DNA of 64,000 nt from positions 806,001-870,000 of the forward strand of contig OZ252041.1 in assembly GCA_965247995.1 (NCBI GenBank), read 5' to 3'. The stretch's first letter is position 1, and each line of letters begins with the position of its first letter. The position numbers and the translations under genes were made by a program. Below, one piece after another: positions 52,580 through 59,406 of the stretch. The stretch is from JASLZO01 sp965247995. Its GTDB lineage: Bacteria; Chloroflexota; Dehalococcoidia; UBA6926. The notes under the pieces were generated by a model. It saw only the letters and a program-made list of their open reading frames with translations, did not search any database and was not told where the DNA came from.

Positions 52580-53614
52580 TCAGTCGGTGATGCGCGCGGG
52601 GACGGCGAGGGTGGCGTTGTCCGGGTGGGTGCTAGTGGGGAACGGGGCGCCGGGGTCTGGGGATGCTGACCGGACCTGGAGGTCGAGCGCGGCGCCCAAG
52701 ATGTCCGCGCCGACGTTGGATACGACCACTGCGAAGGCGATGAGCGTTACGGTTAGCTCTACGACTGGGTAGTCGCGTTGGTTGATCGCACCCACGAGCA
52801 TGCGTCCGATGCCAGGGAGGCCGAACGCCTGCTCGGTGACGACGAGGGCCGTGACGGTCAGAGGGAGCATGACCGCGATCAAGGATACGGCTGGGATCAG
52901 GATGTTGGGCAACGCATGGCGGAGGAGGACTGCGCGGTCGCGAAGCCCCCTCGCACGGGCGGTACGGATGTAGTCCTCGCGTAGGACCTCGAGTGTGGCA
53001 GTCCGGACGAACCGCAATGGCACGCCCATGAGGAGGCCCGTGCCGATCACCAAGGCCGGCCAGATGAGCTGGGTGAGGTTCCTGACGGGGTCCTCCGTGA
53101 GGCGGGTGTATTCACCGGTAGGATCCCAGCCGAACTCGCGGACGAGAACAAGAATGACAAGCATCCCGGCCCAGAAAGTGGGGACAGAGACGCCAGCTAG
53201 GGCCACAGTGCGCATGACAGAGTCGACCCAGGCGCCCCGTTTGAGGGCGGCGATAAGGCCGGCGGCGACGCCGAACGTCGAGCCGATGACGATGCCCAAG
53301 ACACCGATCTGCGCACTGAGGGGGAGTTTCCGTTGCAGATACTGGCTCATGGGATCGTTGTGGAAGACCGAGTTTCCGAAGTCGAAGGTGAGAAGCCCGC
53401 GCACCCAGTCGAAGTACTGGACGTAGAGGGGCTCGTCCAGGCCTAGGTGCTCTCGGAACCTCGCTATGTGGTCGGGGTTCGGTACACCGCCGCCGGCGAG
53501 GATCGGCGGCGACAAATCGCCTGGGACGATGCGCATGACGATAAAGACGAGGATTGTGACGCCGAAGAGGGTCAGCGCTGCGAGCAGGAGGCGGCGGAGG
53601 ATGTAGGTCCTCAT
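52580..53614 (-). CDS. DppB-type peptide/nickel ABC transporter permease
   Basis: A 344-residue permease with the DppB/OppB start (MRTYILRRLLLAALTLFGVTILVFIVMRIVPGD). A conserved extracytoplasmic segment (FREHLGLDEPLYVQYFDWVRGLLTFDFGNS) follows. The EAA loop is LEVLREDYIRTARARGLRDRAVLLRHALPNILIP, which docks the ATPase. The protein is closely similar along its length to the frameshifted permease encoded immediately upstream (53765-54723). No DppC partner, ATPase or binding protein is nearby. An unusual C-terminal tail of about 25 Pro/Thr-rich residues is present. Confidence 0.94.
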   Translation of the reverse strand: MRTYILRRLLLAALTLFGVTILVFIVMRIVPGDLSPPILAGGGVPNPDHIARFREHLGLDEPLYVQYFDWVRGLLTFDFGNSVFHNDPMSQYLQRKLPLSAQIGVLGIVIGSTFGVAAGLIAALKRGAWVDSVMRTVALAGVSVPTFWAGMLVILVLVREFGWDPTGEYTRLTEDPVRNLTQLIWPALVIGTGLLMGVPLRFVRTATLEVLREDYIRTARARGLRDRAVLLRHALPNILIPAVSLIAVMLPLTVTALVVTEQAFGLPGIGRMLVGAINQRDYPVVELTVTLIAFAVVVSNVGADILGAALDLQVRSASPDPGAPFPTSTHPDNATLAVPARITD

Positions 53615-53764
53615 CGCGCTGTCCTTTCGTTTCCCCTTGGGTTGTGGCTGGCAGGCGGAGGCCCGGGGGCTGTTGATGGCTTCATCGCCGACGGCGTTGT
53701 TGCCGCCGCCAGCGATCGAGGCTGTTCCGTTATTCCCCGTTGATGTGCTGGGCTTTTGTGGTTG

Positions 53765-54723
53765 CTACGTGCGGATCCGGGGGTCGAGTATCCCGTAGAG
53801 GACGTCGACGCCGAGGTTGGACAGGACGACGATGAACCCGACGAGGGTGACGACGAGCTGGACAACCGGGTAGTCACGCTGGTTGATGGCGTCGACCATC
53901 ATGCGGCCGATTCCGGGGAGGCCGAACACCTGCTCGGTGACCACGAGCCCGGTCACGGTGAGGGGGAGGAAGATCCCGATCAGCGTGACGACCGGTATGA
54001 GAGCGTTCCGCATGGAGTGCCGGATGAGGACGACGCGTTCGCGGAGCCCCTTTGCCCGGGCGGTGCGGATGTAGTCCTCGCGCAAGACCTCGAGCATGGT
54101 GGCGCGCATCATCCTGAGCGGGGTGCCCATGAGGAATCCGACGGCGATGACCATGGTGGGCCAGATGAGTTGCGCGAGGTTCCTGATGGGGTCCTCCCAC
54201 ACGGGCGTGTATCCCTGCTCCGGGATCCAGTCGAACATGTGGATGAGGAACAGGATGACGAGCATTCCGCTCCAGAAGGTGGGGATGGAGATGCCGGCAA
54301 TGGCGACCGTCCGGATGAGGTAGTCGATCCAGGTGTCCTGCTTGAGGGCGGCGATGACTCCGCCGGCGATGCCGAGCGTCGAGCCGATGACGATGCCCAT
54401 CACGCCGATCTGAGCGCTAAGAGGGAGTTTGCGTTGCAGAAGCTGGCTCATGGGGGCGTTGTAGAAGAGCGAGCTCCGAAGTCGAAGGTGACGATCCCGC
54501 GCATCCAGTCGAAGTACTGGACGTAGAGGGGCTCGTTCAGGCCCAACTTCTCTCGGAGCCTCGCCAAGTCTTCCTGGTTTGGTACGCCGCCGCCTTCACC
54601 ACCGCTGAGAATCATCATCGCGACATCGCCGGGGACGATGCGCATGACGATAAAGACGAGGATTGTGACGCCGATCAGCGTCGGCACGCCGAACATAAGG
54701 CGCCGGAAAATGTATGCCCACAT
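53765..54723 (-). pseudogene. DppB-type ABC transporter permease, frameshifted
   Basis: The first part (54723-54448) encodes MWAYIFRRLMFGVPTLIGVT to GIVTFDFG and then runs into SSTTPP and a stop. The second part (54451-53765) begins MSQLLQRKLPLSAQIG and continues normally through the EAA loop (LEVLREDYIRTARAKGLRERVVLIRH) to the end. Comparison with the intact neighbour (FDFGNSVFHNDPMSQYLQ) shows that one base is missing at about 54474-54477. Adding it gives FDFGSSLFYNAPMSQLLQ. Either a real single-base deletion or a sequencing or assembly error. The two parts overlap at ATGA, so reinitiation could yield a truncated protein without the first helix. Confidence 0.87.
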
Positions 54724-54811
54724 GGTGCTGACCCTCCTGTTTCGGTCGTTTCTGCCCGTTCGCGGTCCGATACAGCACTCTCGGGGCGCGACGCCAACGA
54801 GAGTTCCGGAG

Positions 54812-54839
54812 AGTTTACGGATCGGTTATGGGTTGTCAA
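54812..54839 (-). promoter_or_regulatory. Putative sigma-70 promoter of the permease pair
   Basis: On the minus strand TTGACA (54839-54834) and TAAACT (54817-54812) are 16 bases apart. The -35 is perfect, the -10 matches at four of six positions. Transcription would begin about 80 bases before the first permease ATG at 54723. Confidence 0.52.
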
Positions 54840-54909
54840 GCGTGCGGTTTTTCACACACGCGGAACCGTTGGGAAGACGCTGGGCTTTGCGTAGGAGCGG
54901 TGTGACGAA

Positions 54910-54938
54910 ACCCCGCCTGCCTGGGGAGAGGCCGGGGT
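54910..54938 (-). terminator. Terminator hairpin after greA
   Basis: ACCCCGCCT at 54910-54918 pairs with AGGCCGGGGT at 54929-54938 with one bulged base, across a 10-base loop. On the minus strand it begins about five bases after the greA stop and is followed by TTTCGT. Confidence 0.55.
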
Positions 54939-54942
54939 CTGC

Positions 54943-55416
54943 TTAGTCGACTTTGACGATGGAGTAGGTGATGACGCCGGCAGGGGCGAGGACCTGGACC
55001 TTGTCGCCCTTGCGGTGGCCGAGGACGGCGCGTCCGACGGGGGATTCATTGGAGATCTTGCCGTGGGCGGCGTCGGCCTCAGCGGTACCGACGACGGTGT
55101 AGGAGTCCTCGTCGCCGTCATCGGTCCGGAGCGTGAAGCGGGACCCGATTTGGATCCGGCCTCCGGGGGCGTGGCCCTCTTCGATGAGGACGGTGTTCTT
55201 GAGGAGGTTTTCGATCTCGAGGATGCGGCCCTCAACGAAGGCCTGTTCGTTGCGGGCATCTTCGAAGTCGGAGTTCTCCTCGGTACCGGCGAGCTCCTTG
55301 GCCTTATGGAGGCGGTCCATGACCTCGAGGCGACGGACGGACTTGAGCTGCGTGAGCTCGCCCTCGAGGCGTTCGCGGCCTTCGGCGGTCAAGTATGTCT
55401 GTCTCTGCGTCGTCAT
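54943..55416 (-). CDS. greA: Transcription elongation factor GreA
   Basis: A 157-residue GreA. The N-terminal coiled coil (about 8-78) carries the acidic tip loop ELAGTEENSDFEDARNEQAFVEGRI, whose acids stimulate RNA cleavage in the polymerase secondary channel. The C-terminal FKBP-like domain has IQIGSRFTLRTDDGDEDSYTVVGTAEAD and ISNESPVGRAVLGHRKGD. It rescues backtracked RNA polymerase. It has its own well-formed promoter upstream and a terminator directly downstream, so it is a single-gene unit. Confidence 0.97.
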   Translation of the reverse strand: MTTQRQTYLTAEGRERLEGELTQLKSVRRLEVMDRLHKAKELAGTEENSDFEDARNEQAFVEGRILEIENLLKNTVLIEEGHAPGGRIQIGSRFTLRTDDGDEDSYTVVGTAEADAAHGKISNESPVGRAVLGHRKGDKVQVLAPAGVITYSIVKVD

Positions 55417-55528
55417 GCGTCAAAACCCTTCGGGTGGAAGCGCCACCTGGAACGGGGACCGGGGGAGTCTGTCGGACGGGCACCGGCGTTTCACGCGCGG
55501 GTACCGTCTATCTCTACCCCCTGCACTG

Positions 55529-55557
55529 TCTATAGCGCGGGGGGTGTTGCGTGTCAA
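55529..55557 (-). promoter_or_regulatory. Sigma-70 promoter of greA
   Basis: On the minus strand TTGACA (55557-55552) and TATAGA (55534-55529) are exactly 17 bases apart. The -35 is perfect and the -10 matches at four positions. The leader to the ATG at 55416 would be about 105 bases. The spacer is very C-rich and, with a downstream G-run, could form an imperfect hairpin across the start site. Confidence 0.65.
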
Positions 55558-55634
55558 GAATTACGGGACGCGGGTATGACCGATCCCTGCCTCCTGGTTG
55601 GCAGGGGGAGCGTAAGGCGCGTGCGCCGGTGCGG

Positions 55635-56183
55635 CTACTCCAGGGCAGGTGTAGGGGCCGCCGCGGTCGGTTCGGGCGTTGGGATGACTGGGCCAGGGGT
55701 GGGGGCGGCTGGGTCGGGTGTCGGGGCGGTCGGATCCGGCGTGGGGGTTGGCGTGGACGTCGGTCTGGGGGTGTTGGTGGGTTTGGCGGTCTCGTAGGGG
55801 ACCCAGACGCGGACGGGCTCGGTGGGGGTGCCCTCTTCGTTGCCCCGGACGAGCAGCGCGCGGAAGTAGTAGGCGCGGCCGGGACGGTAGATGGCGGATT
55901 CGCGGTGGGTGCCGGTTACGGGCCGGAGGGTGGCAATCTCCTCCCACGGGCCTTGATCGGAGGTCCGGGACTCTTCGATGACGATGAGGTCGACGGAGTC
56001 GTCGGGAGGAATCCATGAGACCTGGACATCGCGAGAGCCGGCGACGGGCTCGCCGGGCAGGAGCCGTGCCTGGAAGGAGAGGGTGTTGGACGCGGGCAGC
56101 GGTCTGAAGTTCTGGGAGATGCCCGAGCACGCGACAACGAGGCCAAAGAGGACCACGACGACTGCAACGACGGTTCCGCGCAC
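55635..56183 (-). CDS. Small lipoprotein with Pro/Thr-rich tail
   Basis: A 182-residue lipoprotein starting at GTG. The lipobox VVAC gives Cys19. A short beta-sandwich-like part (about 40-130, VQVSWIPPDDSVDLIVIEES ... GRAYYFRALLVRGNEEG) resembles a fibronectin type III module. The C-terminal 45 residues are a PTPTP-rich, probably wall-spanning tail. The order is unusual because such tails normally lie next to the anchor. No family beyond this is recognised. Confidence 0.72.
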   Translation of the reverse strand: MRGTVVAVVVVLFGLVVACSGISQNFRPLPASNTLSFQARLLPGEPVAGSRDVQVSWIPPDDSVDLIVIEESRTSDQGPWEEIATLRPVTGTHRESAIYRPGRAYYFRALLVRGNEEGTPTEPVRVWVPYETAKPTNTPRPTSTPTPTPDPTAPTPDPAAPTPGPVIPTPEPTAAAPTPALE

Positions 56184-56408
56184 ACTCCACCTCGAGTAGT
56201 CCGGCCGCGTCGACCGCGGCGTTTGAATCGACTGTACACGGATTGAGGAGGTAAGAGCAGCATGGTGCGTTGTGGCGGCCCCACTGGCCGGGTTGACGTG
56301 AACCGTTTAGAGAGGCGAGTGGGGAGGCACGTCGTCATGATGGCGTTGACGGATTAGCACATTCGTTCTAGTGTTCTGTGTCGAATTCGCTAACTGAACG
56401 CAGGGGGA

Positions 56409-56810
56409 GTGAGCGTGGCGACCAAGACACAGGGACCGAGCGTGGCGACCAAGACACAGGGACCGAGCGTGGTCCGCCGGGGGACGGGGAGCCGACGGCG
56501 TTTGGACACGCTGCCGGAGCGGTCCGAGTACCGCGACGACGGGTGCGGTGGGGGATGCGAGCGTTCGCTGGAGTGCCCGTTCCCGCGTTGCCGGCTTGAT
56601 GACCCGATGGGTTGGCGGCGGGAGGCGCGCGTGATCCGGGACCGGGAGCTTGTGCGGGTCTATGCGGCGGAGGGGTTGACGGTCGACGGGTTGGCGTCGC
56701 GGTTCCAGGTCAGTCGCCGGACGGTGCACCGGGTGCTTTCGGACGCCCGGAAGGCGCGAATCCGTGGGGAGGCCCGAATCCGTAAGGGCGCGGGGGCTGG
56801 TGCGACGTGA
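56409..56810 (+). CDS. Helix-turn-helix protein heading the terminase cassette
   Basis: A 133-residue basic protein. The N-terminus contains a nine-residue tandem repeat (SVATKTQGP twice), then a Cys cluster (CGGGCERSLECPFPRC) that may bind a metal. The C-terminal half is a helix-turn-helix: VYAAEGLTVDGLASRFQVSRRTVHRVLSDARKARI. It looks like a resolvase- or Sin-type HTH or a terminase small-subunit-like DNA-binding protein. The GTG at 56409 or one six bases later (better placed behind AGGGGGAG) is the start. Its stop overlaps the next gene by four bases. Confidence 0.7.
   Translation: MSVATKTQGPSVATKTQGPSVVRRGTGSRRRLDTLPERSEYRDDGCGGGCERSLECPFPRCRLDDPMGWRREARVIRDRELVRVYAAEGLTVDGLASRFQVSRRTVHRVLSDARKARIRGEARIRKGAGAGAT
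56412..56472 (+). repeat. 27-base tandem repeat, 2.26 copies
   Basis: Two identical 27-base units at 56412-56438 and 56439-56465 are followed by the first seven bases of a third. The unit length keeps the reading frame and gives the repeated peptide SVATKTQGP at the very start of the HTH gene. The units are identical, so the duplication is recent. Confidence 0.96.
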
Positions 56811-57349
56811 CGTCCGACGAATCTCCCGCTCCTGCTGCAGGCGGGCGCAGGAGGCGTCGTGGTGTCGGGAAGCGCGACGAACAGCGGTACGAGGACTTCG
56901 TGTGGGCGGTCGCCCGCGGCGCGACGCACGCGGAAGCAGCCGCGGCCGCCGGGATCGCGCGGACGACGGCGATGCGTTGGGCAAAGTCTGCCGGGTTCGA
57001 CACGTATGTGGCCGCGGCGGCCAACGACAGCGTGGCGATGTTGCGGAAGCGGGCGTTCGAGCTAGCAATGGGTGGGAACATCCGGCTGCTCATTTGGTTA
57101 CTCGAGCACCGCGGGGTGATCGGAGAGCGAGAGGACGGTGGTCCGGACGGGCCGCCGGCTGAGCATGGTCCGGCGGGAGTGGTAGAGGTCGAGATCGTGG
57201 GGTTGGAGCGGAGGGATGCCGACGATGGCGAAAGCAGCAACAGCGGCGGGGGCGGCGGCCGGCACGCGCCGGCCGAGCCGGGAGACGCCGGAGGGGCGTT
57301 CATCGAGTTCGTCGAGGACGACGGTGGGGGCGTCATCGACGGCACGTAA
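56807..57349 (+). CDS. Terminase small subunit-like protein
   Basis: A 180-residue protein. The centre (EDFVWAVARGATHAEAAAAAGIARTTAMRWAKSAGFDTYVAAAA) is a helix-turn-helix like that of phage small terminases, and the region after it (LRKRAFELAMGGNIRLLIWLLEHRGVIGERE) also fits that family. The C-terminal 50 residues are Gly/Asp-rich and lie in the 134-base overlap with the large-subunit frame, so they may be real or the true end of conservation. It starts in a GTGACG overlap with the preceding HTH gene. Confidence 0.68.
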   Translation: MTSDESPAPAAGGRRRRRGVGKRDEQRYEDFVWAVARGATHAEAAAAAGIARTTAMRWAKSAGFDTYVAAAANDSVAMLRKRAFELAMGGNIRLLIWLLEHRGVIGEREDGGPDGPPAEHGPAGVVEVEIVGLERRDADDGESSNSGGGGGRHAPAEPGDAGGAFIEFVEDDGGGVIDGT

Positions 57350-58553
57350 GGTCCGGATCCGGGTCCACGAGGGGCAACGGCGGCTGCTGGCGAGCGATGC
57401 GTTCTGCACGGCGGCGATTGCCGGGACGGGCGGCGGTAAGACGGTCGCCGGGATGGTGTGGTTGTTGGTGCAGATGACGCGGAACCCAGGCCGGACGTGG
57501 GTCGTGGCGGAGCCGACGGACGACATGGTCGAGCGGGTCCTTTTGACTGGCACCGCGGACCGGCTGGGGCTTGTCGACTTTCTGGGGTTGTTCGACCCGC
57601 ACCAGGTATGGCTTCGATCGAAGGGGGTGCTGCGGCACCGGTTGGGGACGGTGTTTGTGGTGTCGGCACGGAACCCGGAGACGTTGCAGGGCGCCCACGT
57701 GGCGGGGGTCTGGCTGGACGAGGCCGGTCTGATGCGGATGGGGGCCTGGCTGGTGGCATTGCAGCGGGTTGGGCTGGCGGAGGGACGGATCCTGATTACG
57801 ACGACGCCATACAACAAGGGTTGGCTGAAGACGGAGGTGTACGACCCAGCGATGGAGGGGAACCGGGACTACGCGCTGATCCAGTTCCCATCGACGGCGA
57901 ACCCGCGGTTCCCGGCGGTGGCGATGGAGCGGGCGCGGCGGTCAATGTCGGCATCGCGGTTCGCAATGTTGTACCGGGGGGAGTTTGGGCGGCCAGAGGG
58001 GATGGTGTACGACTGCTTCGATTCGTCGGAGCACATCGTGGAACCGTTCGAAATCCCACGCGATTGGCGGCGGTTGGGCGGGATCGATTTCGGGTACAAC
58101 AACCCGACCGCGGGGGTGTTTCTGGCGCGTGACCCGGACGGCGTCTACTACTGGTATGGGGAGCACTACGAGCGGGAACGGACGCTGGACGAGCACGCGG
58201 CGCAGTTGGCGAAGCTGGGCGGGCGCGAGTTGACGTGGTATGGGGACCGGAGCGCGGCCCAGCAGATGGCGGAGCTGCGGCGGAACCGGCTGTCGGTGCT
58301 GCCGGCGGATAACGACGTGCGCGCAGGGATCGACACCGTGTATTCGTTGTTGGCGTTGGGGCGCTTGAAGGTGTTCCGTTCGTGCCGGTTCGGGATCAAC
58401 GAGCTCGAGGGGTACGTGTGGGAACAGCGTCCCGGCGGGGACGGGGCGGGGTTCGTCGACCGGCCGGTGAAGGAAGACGACCATTTGATGGACGCGTTGC
58501 GGTACGCGTTGCATACGACGGAGAAAGGACCGGCGTTGCGGTTGCGGACGTGA
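57216..58553 (+). CDS. Phage terminase large subunit (TerL)
   Basis: A DNA-packaging motor protein. The ATPase half has Walker A AGTGGGKT (69-76), Walker B GVWLDEAG (D168, E169) and the coupling motif ITTTPYN. The RNase H-like nuclease half has D291 in GGIDFGYNNPTAG, DRSAAQQM and the late acidic DHLMDALRYAL. All catalytic residues appear intact. The first 45 residues overlap the small-subunit frame and are low complexity, so the true start may be later. No portal, protease, capsid or tail gene follows; normal genes resume at once. Confidence 0.89.
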   Translation: MPTMAKAATAAGAAAGTRRPSRETPEGRSSSSSRTTVGASSTARKVRIRVHEGQRRLLASDAFCTAAIAGTGGGKTVAGMVWLLVQMTRNPGRTWVVAEPTDDMVERVLLTGTADRLGLVDFLGLFDPHQVWLRSKGVLRHRLGTVFVVSARNPETLQGAHVAGVWLDEAGLMRMGAWLVALQRVGLAEGRILITTTPYNKGWLKTEVYDPAMEGNRDYALIQFPSTANPRFPAVAMERARRSMSASRFAMLYRGEFGRPEGMVYDCFDSSEHIVEPFEIPRDWRRLGGIDFGYNNPTAGVFLARDPDGVYYWYGEHYERERTLDEHAAQLAKLGGRELTWYGDRSAAQQMAELRRNRLSVLPADNDVRAGIDTVYSLLALGRLKVFRSCRFGINELEGYVWEQRPGGDGAGFVDRPVKEDDHLMDALRYALHTTEKGPALRLRT

Positions 58554-58640
58554 GGTCGGGCGGGGGTGCCGCTGGTACGCGGGACCTATAGCGCGTTGGT
58601 ATACGATCGCGAAGGAGTCCGCCATCGAGGCCAGGTGACA

Positions 58641-59282
58641 ATGATGAAGTCGACAGCATCAGCGGGGTTGGCCGCTTTGGCTGTCCTCTTGGCGATTTTG
58701 GGTTGTTCTGCTCGCTCAGGGGGTTTGGCGGCCGTCGACGAGCCGGAAGCAGCGGGCGATGACGTGGTTTCGGTCCCGGCGAGGGTCACGCAACTCGGGT
58801 TTCCGGTCCTGTATCCGGCATTCATGCCGCCCGGCTACGAGCTGATCAGCGTGGACCTCAGCCCTCATTGGGACTCCAAGGTTGTTTTCGTGTCCGGTCC
58901 TCCCGGAGCTACTTGGAACCTGGACGGTGGGAACTGGAAGCAGGGAGGGCTCTACATCATCACCATGGGCGTCCACGCGGGCGCTCCGCTTCCTCCGTTC
59001 GGACAGATCGTGAACCCGCATGAGCGCATCGAGGTCGCCGGCCGCTCTGTATACCTCATTCAAGGACAAAGTGACCCGGTGTTTTCTCTCGCCGAGGGGT
59101 CGCCGGAGCGGCGTCCAACTGGACCGAACGGCGAGGAGCTCCTGTTTGAACCAATCGACGTTCTTGGTCTTGACCTGGAACTGGATGGGTTCTTGGTCTC
59201 GATGTCGGCGATCCCGCCGCATTCATCAACGCCCGAGGTACTCATCAAGATCGCGGAATCCCTCGTATTGGTAGGAGCGTAG
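58641..59282 (+). CDS. Lipoprotein, function unknown
   Basis: A 213-residue lipoprotein: MMKSTASAGLAALAVLLAILGC, lipidated at Cys22. The mature part (FPVLYPAFMPPGYELISVDLS ... YIITMGVHAG ... GRSVYLIQG ... LDGFLVSMSA) resembles DUF4367-like outer-surface domains that accompany anti-sigma or LolA-like proteins, but weakly. The ATG at 58641 has AGGTG upstream and gives a clean signal peptide; the open frame begins 75 bases earlier. It follows the terminase with no other phage genes. Confidence 0.72.
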   Translation: MMKSTASAGLAALAVLLAILGCSARSGGLAAVDEPEAAGDDVVSVPARVTQLGFPVLYPAFMPPGYELISVDLSPHWDSKVVFVSGPPGATWNLDGGNWKQGGLYIITMGVHAGAPLPPFGQIVNPHERIEVAGRSVYLIQGQSDPVFSLAEGSPERRPTGPNGEELLFEPIDVLGLDLELDGFLVSMSAIPPHSSTPEVLIKIAESLVLVGA

Positions 59283-59406
59283 TCGCGTCTTGTTGCGATA
59301 GGAGGAGTTTGGACCGCGGCAATCGCGCTCCCTAAAGAGCACTGGCCGTTCGCTTCGAGTCGGACCGTGGGTGGCAGTGGATTTGCCGCCGGGAACCGCC
59401 GAAAGT

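Noticed and set aside
56710..57759. A 349-codon - strand frame over the terminase cassette
   Set aside because: Pro/Ser/Arg-rich low-complexity translation typical of antisense to GC-rich coding DNA.
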